From Branchiostoma floridae (lineage: Eukaryota; Chordata; Leptocardii; Amphioxiformes; Branchiostomatidae): a DNA stretch of 62,000 bases. Shown one piece after another: positions 22,253 through 32,700 of the stretch. A program made the position numbers and the translations under genes. The stretch covers positions 18,551,555 to 18,613,554 of the forward strand of contig NC_049994.1 of the NCBI RefSeq assembly GCF_000003815.2, read 5' to 3'. The notes below the pieces were generated by a model, which searched no databases, had not been told where the DNA came from, and worked only from the letters and a program-made list of their open reading frames with translations. Position 1 is the first letter of the stretch. Every line of letters starts with the position of its first letter.

Positions 22253-23760
22253 TCAGAGCATTTGCGAGTTACACCAAGACGTCAAGACAATGCTCGAGGA
22301 CATGCAAGGACTTACTTCTAAAGGTAAGACGGATTGTACTTCTTAGCCAGCCGGTATGTTGTCTGTCTCGTTGCCAATTTTCTAGCGACATGTAAGCCTT
22401 GTAGAGCCTATAAGACGGAGACAACTTACGTATAATACTTCATCTTTAGTACCAGAACCTATACCGGCTTATCTTCCCGGTTCTTCCGGACTTTGAATTG
22501 TCTTACATCGATATCTTCTAACGTTTTCACTTCAATTACTTGTGTGCACCACTGAAAGTTAGGTAAACGAACCAAAACGCAGACGTCAAAACGCACGACT
22601 TGTAATGATGTACAAGATTACCAACGGTCTTGTGGCCATCCCGCCTACTCGCATCACACCAGCGCACATGAGCACCAGAGCCAACCACTCTCACAAATAC
22701 CGAACCCTACGATGCAGGTGTGACACAGCAAAGTATGCCTACTACGCCAGGACAATTCCTGAATGGAACAACCTCTCCGCCCACATAATGGCACATTGTC
22801 GACAGCCCCTCACTGGACACTTTCAAGAACAGGTTGCTGTCATCGCATACGTAGTCCAGCCGCTGCGCCTCCTCCATCCGCGTGATATTCCCATGGGAAG
22901 TTTGCGGATTGTGAACTAGAACTTAGACCATGCACTCGAACACTTCCTTGTACTAGATTCAATTGTCTATTTCTCTTTCCAGCTTAGCCCGACTAGAAGA
23001 TCCGGAGATGCTTAATCTTGAAGAGAAGACATTCCCTGCATGGACCGTTCGTCAGTTGCCTGCCCCCATGTTTTTCATCGAGACAATGAGCTGATGAACA
23101 TGCAGTCAACCCGACATCCGACAAGGTACTGTACTGTATTATGGCAGTAGGCTCTCAGCAGCTTATAGCACGAGCTGTGTCAGTAGTGTTGATTGTCAAA
23201 AGTTATCTGTAATTGCCAACACAGCCGTTTAGCAATTTGCGTTTGTTGCATCAACGATGAGGCAGCTGATGCATGTCTGTTTCTTCTATCGTTTTCACAG
23301 AAATGTCTGGTACGGGAGGTGTCCAGCGCCAGTCACTAAAGGTGCTTCACTGCATCGAGTGCATCACCAATTACAAGCCAGGGATCTAAGCGTCAAGCGA
23401 TTCTACGGACTTAATGTGGTTTTTAAAGTAAGATGGCCGGCAAGGTAGAAAATGGAATCCGTTGTACCTTCAGGACATTGGATCGCGTTTGTTTCTGCAG
23501 CGCTTTAAATCTTTACCTAATACCAGGGATTTTAAGTTGCTCTTTAGTCAAAGAAAAAGGAATGCAAACTTTCAGAATTCGAATCAAATGTCCCAATACT
23601 CTGCTTTGCTGACTTGCATATGCATACAATGTTCGTATGTCTCATCCTAATGAATTTACATTTCACTTTCTTGCAGTCACGAGAATCTGGGAAGCTCTCA
23701 ATGGCCAGCCAGGACAACGACGTACAGCGATGTTCATGGTGGAACTAGTCCTGGTGAGAG
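22253..23760 (+). other. Possible exon-like pieces of a decayed or unknown gene
   Basis: Segments with acceptor and donor borders are 22253-22321 (ICELHQDVKTMLEDMQGLTS, donor GTAAGA), ~22984-23126 (donor GTACTG), 23301-23428 (donor GTAAGA) and ~23677-23754 (donor GTGAGA). Phases do not give one continuous frame, and a LINE remnant lies among them. They could be non-coding RNA exons, a pseudogene or chance. Confidence 0.2.
22572..22919 (+). mobile_element. Second non-LTR retrotransposon C-terminal fragment
   Basis: Reads PKRRRQNARLVMMYKITNGL, then VAIPPTRITP, AKYAYYARTIPEWNNLSAHI and FQEQV before a TAA/TAG region. MMYKI.(N/H)LV.I and FFPRTI.EWN.L match the tail of CR1-like LINE proteins. It differs from the 21937 copy, so this is a separate insertion. 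Confidence 0.85.
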
Positions 23761-24044
23761 CAGATGTCGCCCGTTGCCAAGTATGCCATCACCTTGGTGA
23801 CGTCCACATCAAGATCGGTGCTGGTGTGTACGCCCGGACCTGAACTGTTAAGTGATGTTGTATGGAAAGGCATTGAAAGTGTAAAACATCTTGCAAATAA
23901 GGGCTGGAACTGATTGGCATGACAGAAAGTAATTATAAATGATTTGTGATGTTGCATTTATAGCTTTAACCGATCTTGCCGTTTCACTGTCTTCCTGAGG
24001 CATTGTTGGTAGGGCTGATCACGATCTGTTGGTCGGTTGTAAGC

Positions 24045-24716
24045 TCCGTTACCTTTTTCCGAAACGTTTCGGGCCCCAAAAATCCAGTTAACTCAGGCGC
24101 GCGACCAGGGCCCGCTAGGGGCCCAAAAGCGCAAATTTCCTAAGGTTTTTCCGAAACGTTTCGGGCCTCAAAAATCCAATTAACTCAGACGCGCGACCAG
24201 GGCCCGCTAGGGGCCCAAAAGCGCAAATTTCCTAAGGTCCGGTACGTACCTTTTTCCGAAACGTTTCGGGCCCCAAAAATTCAGTTAACTCAGACGCGCG
24301 ACCAGGGCCCGCTAGGGGCCCAAAAGCGCAAATTTCCTAAGGTCCGGTACGTACCTTTTTCCGAAACGTTTCGGGCCTCAAAAATCCAGTTAACTCAGAC
24401 GCGCGATCAGGGCCCGCTAGGGGCCAAAAAGCGCAAATTTCCTAAGGTCCGGTACCTTTTTCCGAAACGTTTCGGTCCCCAAAAATCCAGTTAACTCAGG
24501 CGCGCGACCAGGGCCCGCTAGGGGCCCAAAAGCGCAAATTTCCTAAGGTTTTTCCGAAACGTTTCGGGCCTCAAAAATCCAGTTAACACAGACGCGCGAC
24601 CAGGGCCCGCTAGGGGCCCAAAAGCGCACATTTTCTAAAGTCCGGTACCTTTTTCCGAAACGTTTCGGGCCTCAAAAATCCAGTTAACTCAGACGCGCGA
24701 CCAGGGCCCGCGACCA
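24045..24716. repeat. Palindrome-rich satellite, seven units of 92-105 bp
   Basis: CCGAAACGTTTCGG starts at 24059, 24151, 24256, 24361, 24462, 24554 and 24655 (spacings 92, 105, 105, 101, 92, 101). Each unit also has cagttaactcagrcgcgcga, the inverted pair ggcccgctaggggcc, and aaaagcgcaaatttcctaag. Short and long units differ by the presence of ccggtacgtacc. Near-identity implies recent amplification. Confidence 0.95.
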
Positions 24717-24895
24717 GGACTTTCCTCGTTCTGTGAGCTAATGACTGCCTGGGTTTTTCTTCCATCTGTTGTTCTTTGTTTTATGTCGTGGTCAGTGGTT
24801 GTCGGGAACCTAGACCATTACATAATCTGCCTTGTGTCATTATCTTGGGTCCCGAACCAAGACAGTGACACAGCGTCAGAAAGGAAGGCAGGTGG

Positions 24896-25350
24896 TTGAA
24901 GAGCTTAGGTTGTTACGAGCTTACAGAATCAGGGAGGTCCTTGTTCTCTGAAGGGCCGAACTTTGCAGTAACTTCGGATGCAATCTCGGCCATCAACATG
25001 GTCACAGAAACCGAATTAGCCATGCATAGGGCCTGTATGCCGCAGAAACAGGCTGAAGCGCTGTGTGTAGAAGTAGCCACTGCTCTCAGAATGTAGTCTC
25101 CAAGCAGACCCTACGGTGCCTTAGAAATAGTATCAAAGCTGGCAAGCCCGTTTGACTCCCTTAGCCGGCTATCTCCCTTTGGCCGGCTATAACTCCTTTG
25201 CCAGCTTTGATATTGTTTCCAAGGCACCGTAGGGTCTGCTTGGAGACTACTCAGAATGTCCAAACTCTTACCAGCAACATGACTTGGGCGGCAAGGTGTT
25301 GAGTACATTTTGACGACACCCCATCAGGAGATCCTGATTCTCTCCGCTGA
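24896..25350 (+). mobile_element. Penelope-like element remnant, split by a MITE
   Basis: The frame from 24896 reads SLFSEGPNFAVTSDAISAIN, then TETELA and QKQAEALCVEVATALRM. This resembles the LLSKGLNF.P.P region and following helix upstream of the reverse transcriptase in Penelope-like elements. After the MITE (25094-25249) and target duplication the frame resumes as SKLLPAT. At ~25325 EILILSADNASG resembles the ILILPADKG motif. Heavily decayed. Confidence 0.55.
25094..25249. mobile_element. Foldback MITE, MULE-like (TAGTCTCCAAGCAGACC), 9-bp target duplication
   Basis: The 156-bp element has ~50-bp inverted arms (TAGTCTCCAAGCAGACCCTA and its mirror). CTCAGAATG directly repeats at 25085-25093 and 25250-25258. 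A 9-bp duplication with long arms points to the Mutator superfamily. It interrupts the Penelope-like frame. Confidence 0.9.
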
Positions 25351-25455
25351 TAATGCTTCAGGTAGACAGAGAGGATGGTACATGTCTAGGTTGAACCTAG
25401 AACTGAAATTATCATCACAGATCCAAGTTTACTTCCTGCCGTGCCTCCAACAGTG

Positions 25456-25655
25456 TATACACCTTTCTCACGCGGCGGCCATGATAGATCTAAAACGAGT
25501 TCAATGCGGCAAACAAAAGACTTTTCTGTGAAGTCAAAAATTTTGTGGTTTGGGGAAAAACTAAATGGCACCTGATTTTAGAAATAAGTTTTGTCTGTTT
25601 GCCTCATTGACCTCGTCTTCGATCTATCATGGCCGCCGCGCGAGAAAGGTGTATA
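25456..25655. mobile_element. MITE with ~65-bp arms and TA target site
   Basis: The left arm TACACCTTTCTCACGCGGCG continues with gccatgatagatc and is mirrored at the right end with few mismatches. Both sides are flanked by TA. Probably Tc1/mariner-type. No ORF. Confidence 0.8.
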
Positions 25656-25809
25656 GATGTTCTTGTTAATGATCTATCAAGGAATGTAAATTGTACGATG
25701 TCGGTCACCATGTATATTGCAATGCCAGATACATGTATTTAAGTCCTTTCTTAATGCTTTGTTTCAACAAAATGTATTGCTATCATGCCATTCTAGGATA
25801 GGAGTAGTG

Positions 25810-26227
25810 GTGCGTACCTAAAGCCCGGACTTGGAATTGGACCTAAAAATGTTTAGGTCCAAGTCCAAAAAAAACCCTAAATGTCTGGAGCCAAGTCCGG
25901 ACTTGCAAAAAGCTATCTGTCACTTATATTCCCTTTTTTGTTCTAAACCATCTAAAACCTTCCCTAGACTGTGAAATTTGCACTGGAAAAAGACAAACAT
26001 TTCGTGTGTAAACTAGCTGTATATAATTTGCATGTATTTTTCACATTGCATTTCAATTCATGCTAACATGCAATTTTATATGCACCCCCCCTCCCCCTCA
26101 AAAAAGAGAACTTTCTAGCGCACATAATATGCAATGATGGGTTCAGGTCCGGACTCTAAGTCCGGACCTGAACCTAAACTGCTGGACCTGAATCCGGACC
26201 TGAACCTGAATGAGTTTAGGTACGCAC
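25810..26227. mobile_element. Element with gtgcgtacctaaa ends and tccggacctgaacc repeats
   Basis: GTGCGTACCTAAA at the left is mirrored by TTTAGGTACGCAC at the right. The right part holds several inverted copies of aggtccggacctgaacc, also found at ~37915-37945 and ~39384-39425. Confidence 0.6.
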
Positions 26228-26229
26228 AC

Positions 26230-27320
26230 TGTGACACTGAATTGATTTTTCCTTGTTTTTTGTCCTTCATAGCTGATTGCATTGTAAACCACTTGAGACC
26301 AGTTGAGACCAAAAGACATTTAGTCACTTAGCAATGTAGTAGATGCCGATATTGTTAAGAGAAGATCCAGAGGTTACTTGGAGCCTTTCAAATTTGCCCT
26401 TTTTTTTTAAATTTCGTTGCTCGAGGCTTCGGTTGATGCTCACACGGACACTATCACGAATACACAGACTAACAGACTAATCCAAACACACGAACACAAC
26501 AAACACATTTTATCGAGCACTAATAACAACACAAATGCCTTAGCCTTATGCTGCAACTTAAAGGAAAAACTTTCTAAGACTTACGAGACAAAGTATTAAG
26601 GGCTTCAATTTGCCTCTGAATTTAAATATAGCATTAGTTAGCATTTTATAGCTTAGCTATTGTTATTGTAGCTTAGCATTTTGATTTAGCATTTTTTGCA
26701 TAGATAGCATTTTAGCGTAGCATTTTGACTTTGTTGAGTTTTAGATTTAGTTAGCAATAGTTGGCATTTTGGCTAGATAGACATCTTAAATCTACGAGCC
26801 ACTGTCAAACTTACATGTTTACAACACCTTTGTTTCATAACAAGCTTAAGGTCCTCGTGTGTCTTTATGGCGTGTCGTAAGCACTGCTAGCTTATATATG
26901 CTTACCGCTTTGTTGCATTAATTGCAAGTTGCATTGATTTGTATTTAGACAGTGTTGCTTTCACAGTCACTGAATGTTGATGTACTTTGTTATGCATAGT
27001 GTCCAGATTTGATGCAGTCAAGTAGCCTTTTGTTCTAAGGTTTGAAATTAGGTGTATTTTGCGACCAGATGTATATATGCTATGCATAGTATAGATTGAT
27101 TTCGTGATTTCTTGTATTCATTCCATAAAGGTCTTTTGTTCTCATCGATAACGTTGTCTTCATATTTAGCGTATTTTGTAGCTTTTCTGGTACAAGATTG
27201 GCCACCTTGTCCAAGAATGCTACTGTCTTGAAAAAAATTCGATGAACTTTGAGATCAAAGGACTTTTTCCTCTGGAGTCGCAATCAAGGAAATCATGGTT
27301 TTGACAGCTTTTTTTAAAAT
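26230..27320. other. No supported gene; 'tagcattttagc' microrepeat at 26620-26780
   Basis: AT-rich, with a run of imperfect 'ttagcattt' repeats. No coding potential recognised. Confidence 0.45.
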
Positions 27321-27327
27321 TGCAGCT

Positions 27328-27402
27328 TTGTCAATGTCCCAGTTGTACACAAATTGTCAATGTCCCAGTTGTACACAAATTGTCAATGTCCCAGTTGTAC
27401 AC
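27328..27402. repeat. Tandem repeat, three copies of a 26-bp unit
   Basis: Unit ttgtcaatgtcccagttgta plus cacaaa, three copies; the last ends cacc. Confidence 0.95.
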
Positions 27403-27559
27403 CTTTCTAGATATTTCATATTTCATTTTACCATTATTTCTATGATTTAGTTCTTTATATTTGGTATTATTGTATATTTGCTTTTATTGTCGTTGACACA
27501 ATTATTAGTTGATTGTACAATTGTTATTATTTATTATGATTTTTTTTCTATTATTGTAT

Positions 27560-27666
27560 AATTTAGTTGCACGGGAGGCAACTAGCAAAGGTTATAAAGT
27601 ACCTGTTTTTGCCTCCCTACCATTTTGTGTAAATACATATGGTGAAGTTCAAATAAATAAATAAAT
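27560..27666 (+). mobile_element. Possible retroelement 3' end
   Basis: The stretch cacgggaggcaactagcaaa ... tgcctccc ... ends in (AAAT)n at 27650-27664, as LINE 3' ends often do. No protein-coding part is seen. Confidence 0.3.
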
Positions 27667-28179
27667 CAATTTTAGTATAAGAGTATTTGTCACTTTGTGA
27701 AAATCACACATCCTGACCAAGATATTATATTGTACACCTGGTATTGCTGTGTCTACAACTGCTATGAAATAAATGGTTTCAAATCAGGTGTGATTTCATT
27801 TGCCCGTCCAAACACCCTCAACCTCAAATGAATAGTCTATGACTCTATATCACCCAAACCATAAAAACTTATAACTGTAAAAACTAACTGTAAACGTGAA
27901 ACGGGTGGTCTCTTCCATACCAGCCTCTTGAGGAAAATGAATGGTCCCTCTTTCCCACCCCCTAAAGTTTGTGAAACTTAAGCGCCAAAAAGTAGTTACT
28001 CAAGCAGGTAACTGAACGGTTTGGAGGCCGAAGTCGATCTACAAAAGTTGCACCGTAAGTACAAAATGTAAGAAGAATATTTTCAAAGAACTCAACTTAA
28101 AAACATTCAAAAACTTACCGAAACATAAAATAGATCCCGAGAATTTTGCGTAATTCGAAACTCACTACCACCCATACAG

Positions 28180-28290
28180 ACCCTCACTCCGAGAGGGGAA
28201 TGCTGGGAACGATCAGCAGTACCATGACGTCATGCGGCAACAACAGCAACTGCAGTGGCAGTGTTTCAGAAGGTTTGAACGTTTTGAATA
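28180..28290 (+). promoter_or_regulatory. Candidate promoter with perfect CRE for the 29619-36775 gene
   Basis: GC-rich island with TGACGTCA at 28225-28232, next to repeated caacag/gcagtg motifs. It lies 1.4 kb upstream of the first coding exon, whose acceptor at 29607 implies an upstream untranslated exon. Link by position only. Confidence 0.35.
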
Positions 28291-28627
28291 TTAAACAATA
28301 CGTTTTAACAACTTTTTGATTCTTATTAAATTTGTGATGTTTGACGTAGAATAGTAAGTAGTTTTCAGCAGTGATTGTGTCATGGGTTTTAGAAAGAAGC
28401 TCGCTGGAAACCTACAGTGTTGTCATGTACAGATGGGGGAGGGGGGCGACCTTGATTGTAAAACGTTTCAGACGACACCTCACTGAAGGCATGTGTGTAT
28501 GTGTGTGTATGTGGGGTATAGACCAAAATGCCGTGTTTAGAATTTACAGATCTGTCTTACGAAGTGCACATTTCAATATCACTGCCCACCGTCATTTTCA
28601 GGAACAAAAATGAACAAAGAAATTAAT

Positions 28628-28828
28628 TACTGTAAATGCATTAAAGTTCGTGGGGATTTAATTTCGCGGGAGCGGTAAAAATGGACTTTTGGCGGTGGTT
28701 TTCATTTCGCGGTAGCACCATGCACTGTTATGGAAAAATGTTAGCGGTGGTTTTAAATTCGCGTTGAAGCGGCCGCCGCGAAAGCCGAGAACATTAATCT
28801 ACCGCGAACATTTCTGCATTTACAGTAC
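28628..28828. mobile_element. MITE, TACTGTAAATGCA family, copy 3
   Basis: Perfect 13-bp ends TACTGTAAATGCA / TGCATTTACAGTA (one interior mismatch region). Interior tttcgcggtagcaccatgca and ccgcgaacattt match the other copies. Confidence 0.88.
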
Positions 28829-28927
28829 TAGTAGATGGCCTCAGGTACCGATCTCGCATGAAGTGAAGGGATAGATGATGCATGAACTTTATTGCACGAC
28901 TATTGAACAAGGTACAACGTTACATAT

Positions 28928-29129
28928 GAGGGTCTGCATGGGGGGTCCTGACAACAATTTACGCTATATTCGGGATGGCTGACTACGCTTTACGTTAAAT
29001 TATAATCGTCATACCAACGCTTTACGCATCCCACTACGAATTACGTAAAATAAAATAGCTTCACTACGAATTACGGGAAATTAGAAAGGCCTGCCTACTT
29101 TTTTTACGGAAAAAAGCATGCAGACCCTC
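28928..29129. mobile_element. MITE, GAGGGTCTGCATG family, copy 1
   Basis: Ends GAGGGTCTGCATG / CATGCAGACCCTC. Interior has ctacgaattacgggaaatta and aaaggcctgcctac. The same layout occurs at 30178-30346. Confidence 0.85.
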
Positions 29130-29180
29130 ATGCACGGCAACAACTATTACCCAATTTGTGTGATTCTGACTACATGTTGG

Positions 29181-29590
29181 TAGCCTGGTTACCAAACCCC
29201 AGCCCGATCTCAAGTATCTATCGTGCAGGGGTCTGGCCGGATAGGATAGGAACTCTTCTCAATTTTGCCCCTTATAGTGGGCAAACAACTCCACCAATAG
29301 AACAGCACAGGATCAGCAGGAGATAATTACGATCCTGCCATGATTGGTTAAACACCCCCAACTGTACTTTTTGAATCCATAACAGTGACCACTAAGTACC
29401 TGATTTGCTACTGTGATAGCCTGCTGACCAACTGTGGTGTGTTGTAGCTGGCTACCTGTGGTGTGAGTGGTCATCAACCCTAGGTTCTGACCTCCCTCTG
29501 ATCAAGGACCTTCGAGAACATTTCTACAGCCATCCTGCCAGACCCCAACACGAAAGATATTTTGAGGTTGGGGGTATGGTATCCAGGCTA
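29181..29590. mobile_element. Foldback/MULE-like MITE with 9-bp target duplication
   Basis: TAGCCTGGTTACCAAACCCC at the left mirrors GGTATCCAGGCTA at the right. ACATGTTGG repeats directly at 29172-29180 and 29591-29599. The insertion ends 17 bp before the acceptor of the first coding exon of the RAMA gene. Confidence 0.88.
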
Positions 29591-29618
29591 ACATGTTGGT
29601 TCTACAGTAAGATGAGAG

Positions 29619-29722
29619 ATGGCCACCTGTGGTGAGGGGACAGATGATGTTGTGGAGGACTCAGTAGACTCTGATGGAACAGCATCCCCACTCAGGACCA
29701 ACAGAGATGGACTTCTTATGGG
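29619..29722 (+). CDS. RAMA gene exon 1 (coding start)
   Basis: The first ATG after an acceptor TTCTACAG (29607) encodes MATCGEGTDDVVEDSVDSDG, then TASPLRTNRDGLLMG, with donor GTAAGT in phase 2. A non-coding 5' exon should lie upstream. Confidence 0.72.
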
Positions 29723-32700
29723 GTAAGTTCTGGATAACTTTCTAGTTGTACTGTCATTGGTATAATGGTGAGATGTGTGTCCGAGAGCCCGCAATTCTTG
29801 AGTTTCAATACGTTGATACACCCCTGTCTTGTGTCCTTGGCAAAGGCACTGAACACGACTTTCCTCACTTCACTCAGGTTAGATTGTGCACCTTAAGCTT
29901 CAGTTAGAGATGTCCCTCGGATAGGACGTTAAAAGGAGTCCTGTATTTGAGGATAGCCATGTACCTTGATCATTTTACAGAACCCACCACACTTACCAAA
30001 AAGAGTTAGGTGTCCTTCCTGGTTTGAATGGTTCATCCACTAAATACTGTCGAGTGCAAAGTTGAGAAAGCAACATGTTTAACTTTACCATCTTTAAGGT
30101 CTTTGTTATGACTCGGCTTGGGATGAAACTCATGCCCTGCCAACAGTAAGATGAACACTTTACTCTATCTGATCTAGGAGGGTCTGCATGGGGGTCCTGA
30201 CAATGATTTACGCTAAATTTGGGATGGCGGACTATGCTTTAAGTTCAATTCCACTACGAATACATAAAATAAAAAAGCTTCCCTACGAATTACGGGAAAT
30301 TAAAAAGGCCTGCCTACGCCTTACGGAAAAGAGCATGCAGACCCTCATCTAGGAGGTTCTTTATTCACAGGATGAACAGGTTAGTCAGCCAGAGTTGTGC
30401 AGGACCAAAGAAGGGTGCAGGAGACACAGACAACAGCACACTCCTCTGTACTGGAGAGGAACACATGTTCAGCAGCTCTGCTGGACCAAAGAAAGGTGCA
30501 GGAGACACAGACAACAGCAGACTCCTCCGTACTGGAGAGGAACAGATGTTCAGCAGTTCTACTGGACCAAGGAAGGGTGCAGGAGACACAGAGAACAGCA
30601 GACTCCTCCGTACCGGAGAGGAACAGATGTTCAGCAGCTCTGATGAGGACGATTCTGAGCGGTCACAGCTTCTCTTGCCTCAGAGGTAAGGAAGCCGACT
30701 GTAAACAAGTAGCAAACAAACAAACAACGGGAATTATAGCTGAGAAGTAAACAATCATGATAGCTTGGAAGCCTTGGAAGTCCATCTGTGTTGGTAGAAA
30801 GTTGTAAGAGGAACTTCAATGCCCTTATTATATAGCTAGGGCCTCCAACTATATAGATAACCTGCTATATTTACAGTTTAACCAGTCCAAAAAAATTCCT
30901 TTTTTTCTGTTGCATGAATATAATCATATATAGTAGATATTGACAGTTGCAATCTATTGACTCTTACTCTTGATTTCATCTTATTATCGTGCAAAAAAAT
31001 TGAGAAATGGAATGTCACATATTAGTAATATTGTTTAGATTTCTTGCTAAGAACGGTTTCATTTTAGTTTACAGATATCACCACACCTGCCCCAGTGGAA
31101 GCATCCAGGTGAAAACACACCTGTCTTCCCTTCTCACCTGTCTCACCTGAAGCCCCAAGGTGAACACTCACCTGTCTTGTCTCACCTGCCCAAATTGAAG
31201 ACCCTACCTGAAAACTCACCTGTCTTTCCTCCACCTGCCAAGATCAGGAAGCTTTCAGGTGAAACAGTAACAAAAGGAAAGTCTGTGGAAAATGTTGACA
31301 ATGACTCTGATGTAACACAGCTATCAGATAACATAGAACCACAACCTGAACCTGATCTTAGAAACAACAGCCATGACCTTGCTGGGGAAGTACAAGATGG
31401 CGGAGATGGGACGGAGGGTTGTCGTCGAAACCAGAGCAGCAAGTGTTCATTGGAAGGCAAGCAGACAAAGTGTGAGGAAGACAAAGGGGCTGCTGCAGTT
31501 CAGGACTCAGCTGATAGGGGTGCTGCTGTAACAGAGGGTATGGTGGAGGCCAAACTGTCACAAGAAGGAAAGATGCATCCAGAAGGACACTTAAGGAAGA
31601 TGGAAATAGCAGAAGAAGTTGGAGCGGAAAGGAGTGAGAATTGTCTTGAAAGGGGCAAGGAGGTTCCAAGAATTCAAGATGTCTTAGAAGGAAGTGGGCA
31701 AGGAGAGGATGAAACAGAGAGGAATAAGAGTCTTCTTGAAAAGGGAAAGCAGGTTACAAGAGGTCAAGATGTCTCAGGAGAAAGTGGTGAGGTGTCCAAA
31801 GGGACAGGGTCGGAGAAGGGGAGTTCTTCACTGGACAGTCTTCAGGAGTCTGTAGCAGCTGTTTCTGATGCAGGAGCAGACAAGACTCTGTGTGAACAGG
31901 TGGGTACAAATTACATCATCTGTTTGATCATCTCTTCTGTTTTCATAACTCGCTTAACATACGTTTAAGGTATTGGAGTGATAAAGTACAGTTAAATGTT
32001 ATATTTCAGTGGCTTCTGAGACATAAAACCCTTTTTCCCCTCCCAGCATGATGAAGAAATGAGGCTGCTAGTTTCCAATCAAATATATGGTGCTATGTTT
32101 CCTATTGTGGGGGTTGACTTCTTCTTTGAAGGCAGTGCATGTATAGGAGTCATGAATCATAGTTACTATTGTTATATTTCAGTGGTTTCTGAGACCTAAA
32201 ATCCTTTCTTCCCTCCCAGCATGATGAAGAGATGCGGCTTCTGGGCAGGTTAGAAGCCAGACAGGAGAAGCTTGAGCCTCTTCTCAGCACCATGGACAGA
32301 GCCACGGGTAAGTCTTACATTCTTCTGTAATCTTTAATTCTTCTTATGTTCCTTCTTTTACAGGAGTCTCTATTTTTCTTCTTCTCCCTCTTCTACAGTT
32401 AAGTCTTGTATTGTTTGAATAACTGGTATAACTGGTCAACTATCTTTAGGTATAGCACAGACAGGGCCAAGGTAAATCCTTCATTCCTCTGTCATATTTA
32501 ATCTTTCTCCAGCTGTTCCTTCTTTTGCAGGTGTCTTATCTTAATTTTCTTCTTCTTTTTCTTCTTCCTCTTCAACATCTAACTCTTGTTTGAATAACTG
32601 GCATAAAGTATCTTTAGGTGTATAGGACAAGCTGCACAGGCTTGTTTGATACTCTAGATCTGACTGATGTAATCTTTGTAATCTCTGACATCTTTTATCC

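Noticed and set aside
24045-24716. CRISPR-like array
   Set aside because: Regular units, but no unique spacers: the whole unit repeats, and the genome is animal.
30395-30750. Alternative frames of the exon 2 repeat (Arg/Gln/Trp-rich)
   Set aside because: 93-bp repeats keep all frames open; only the SRLLRTGEEQMFSSS frame joins both neighbouring exons in phase.
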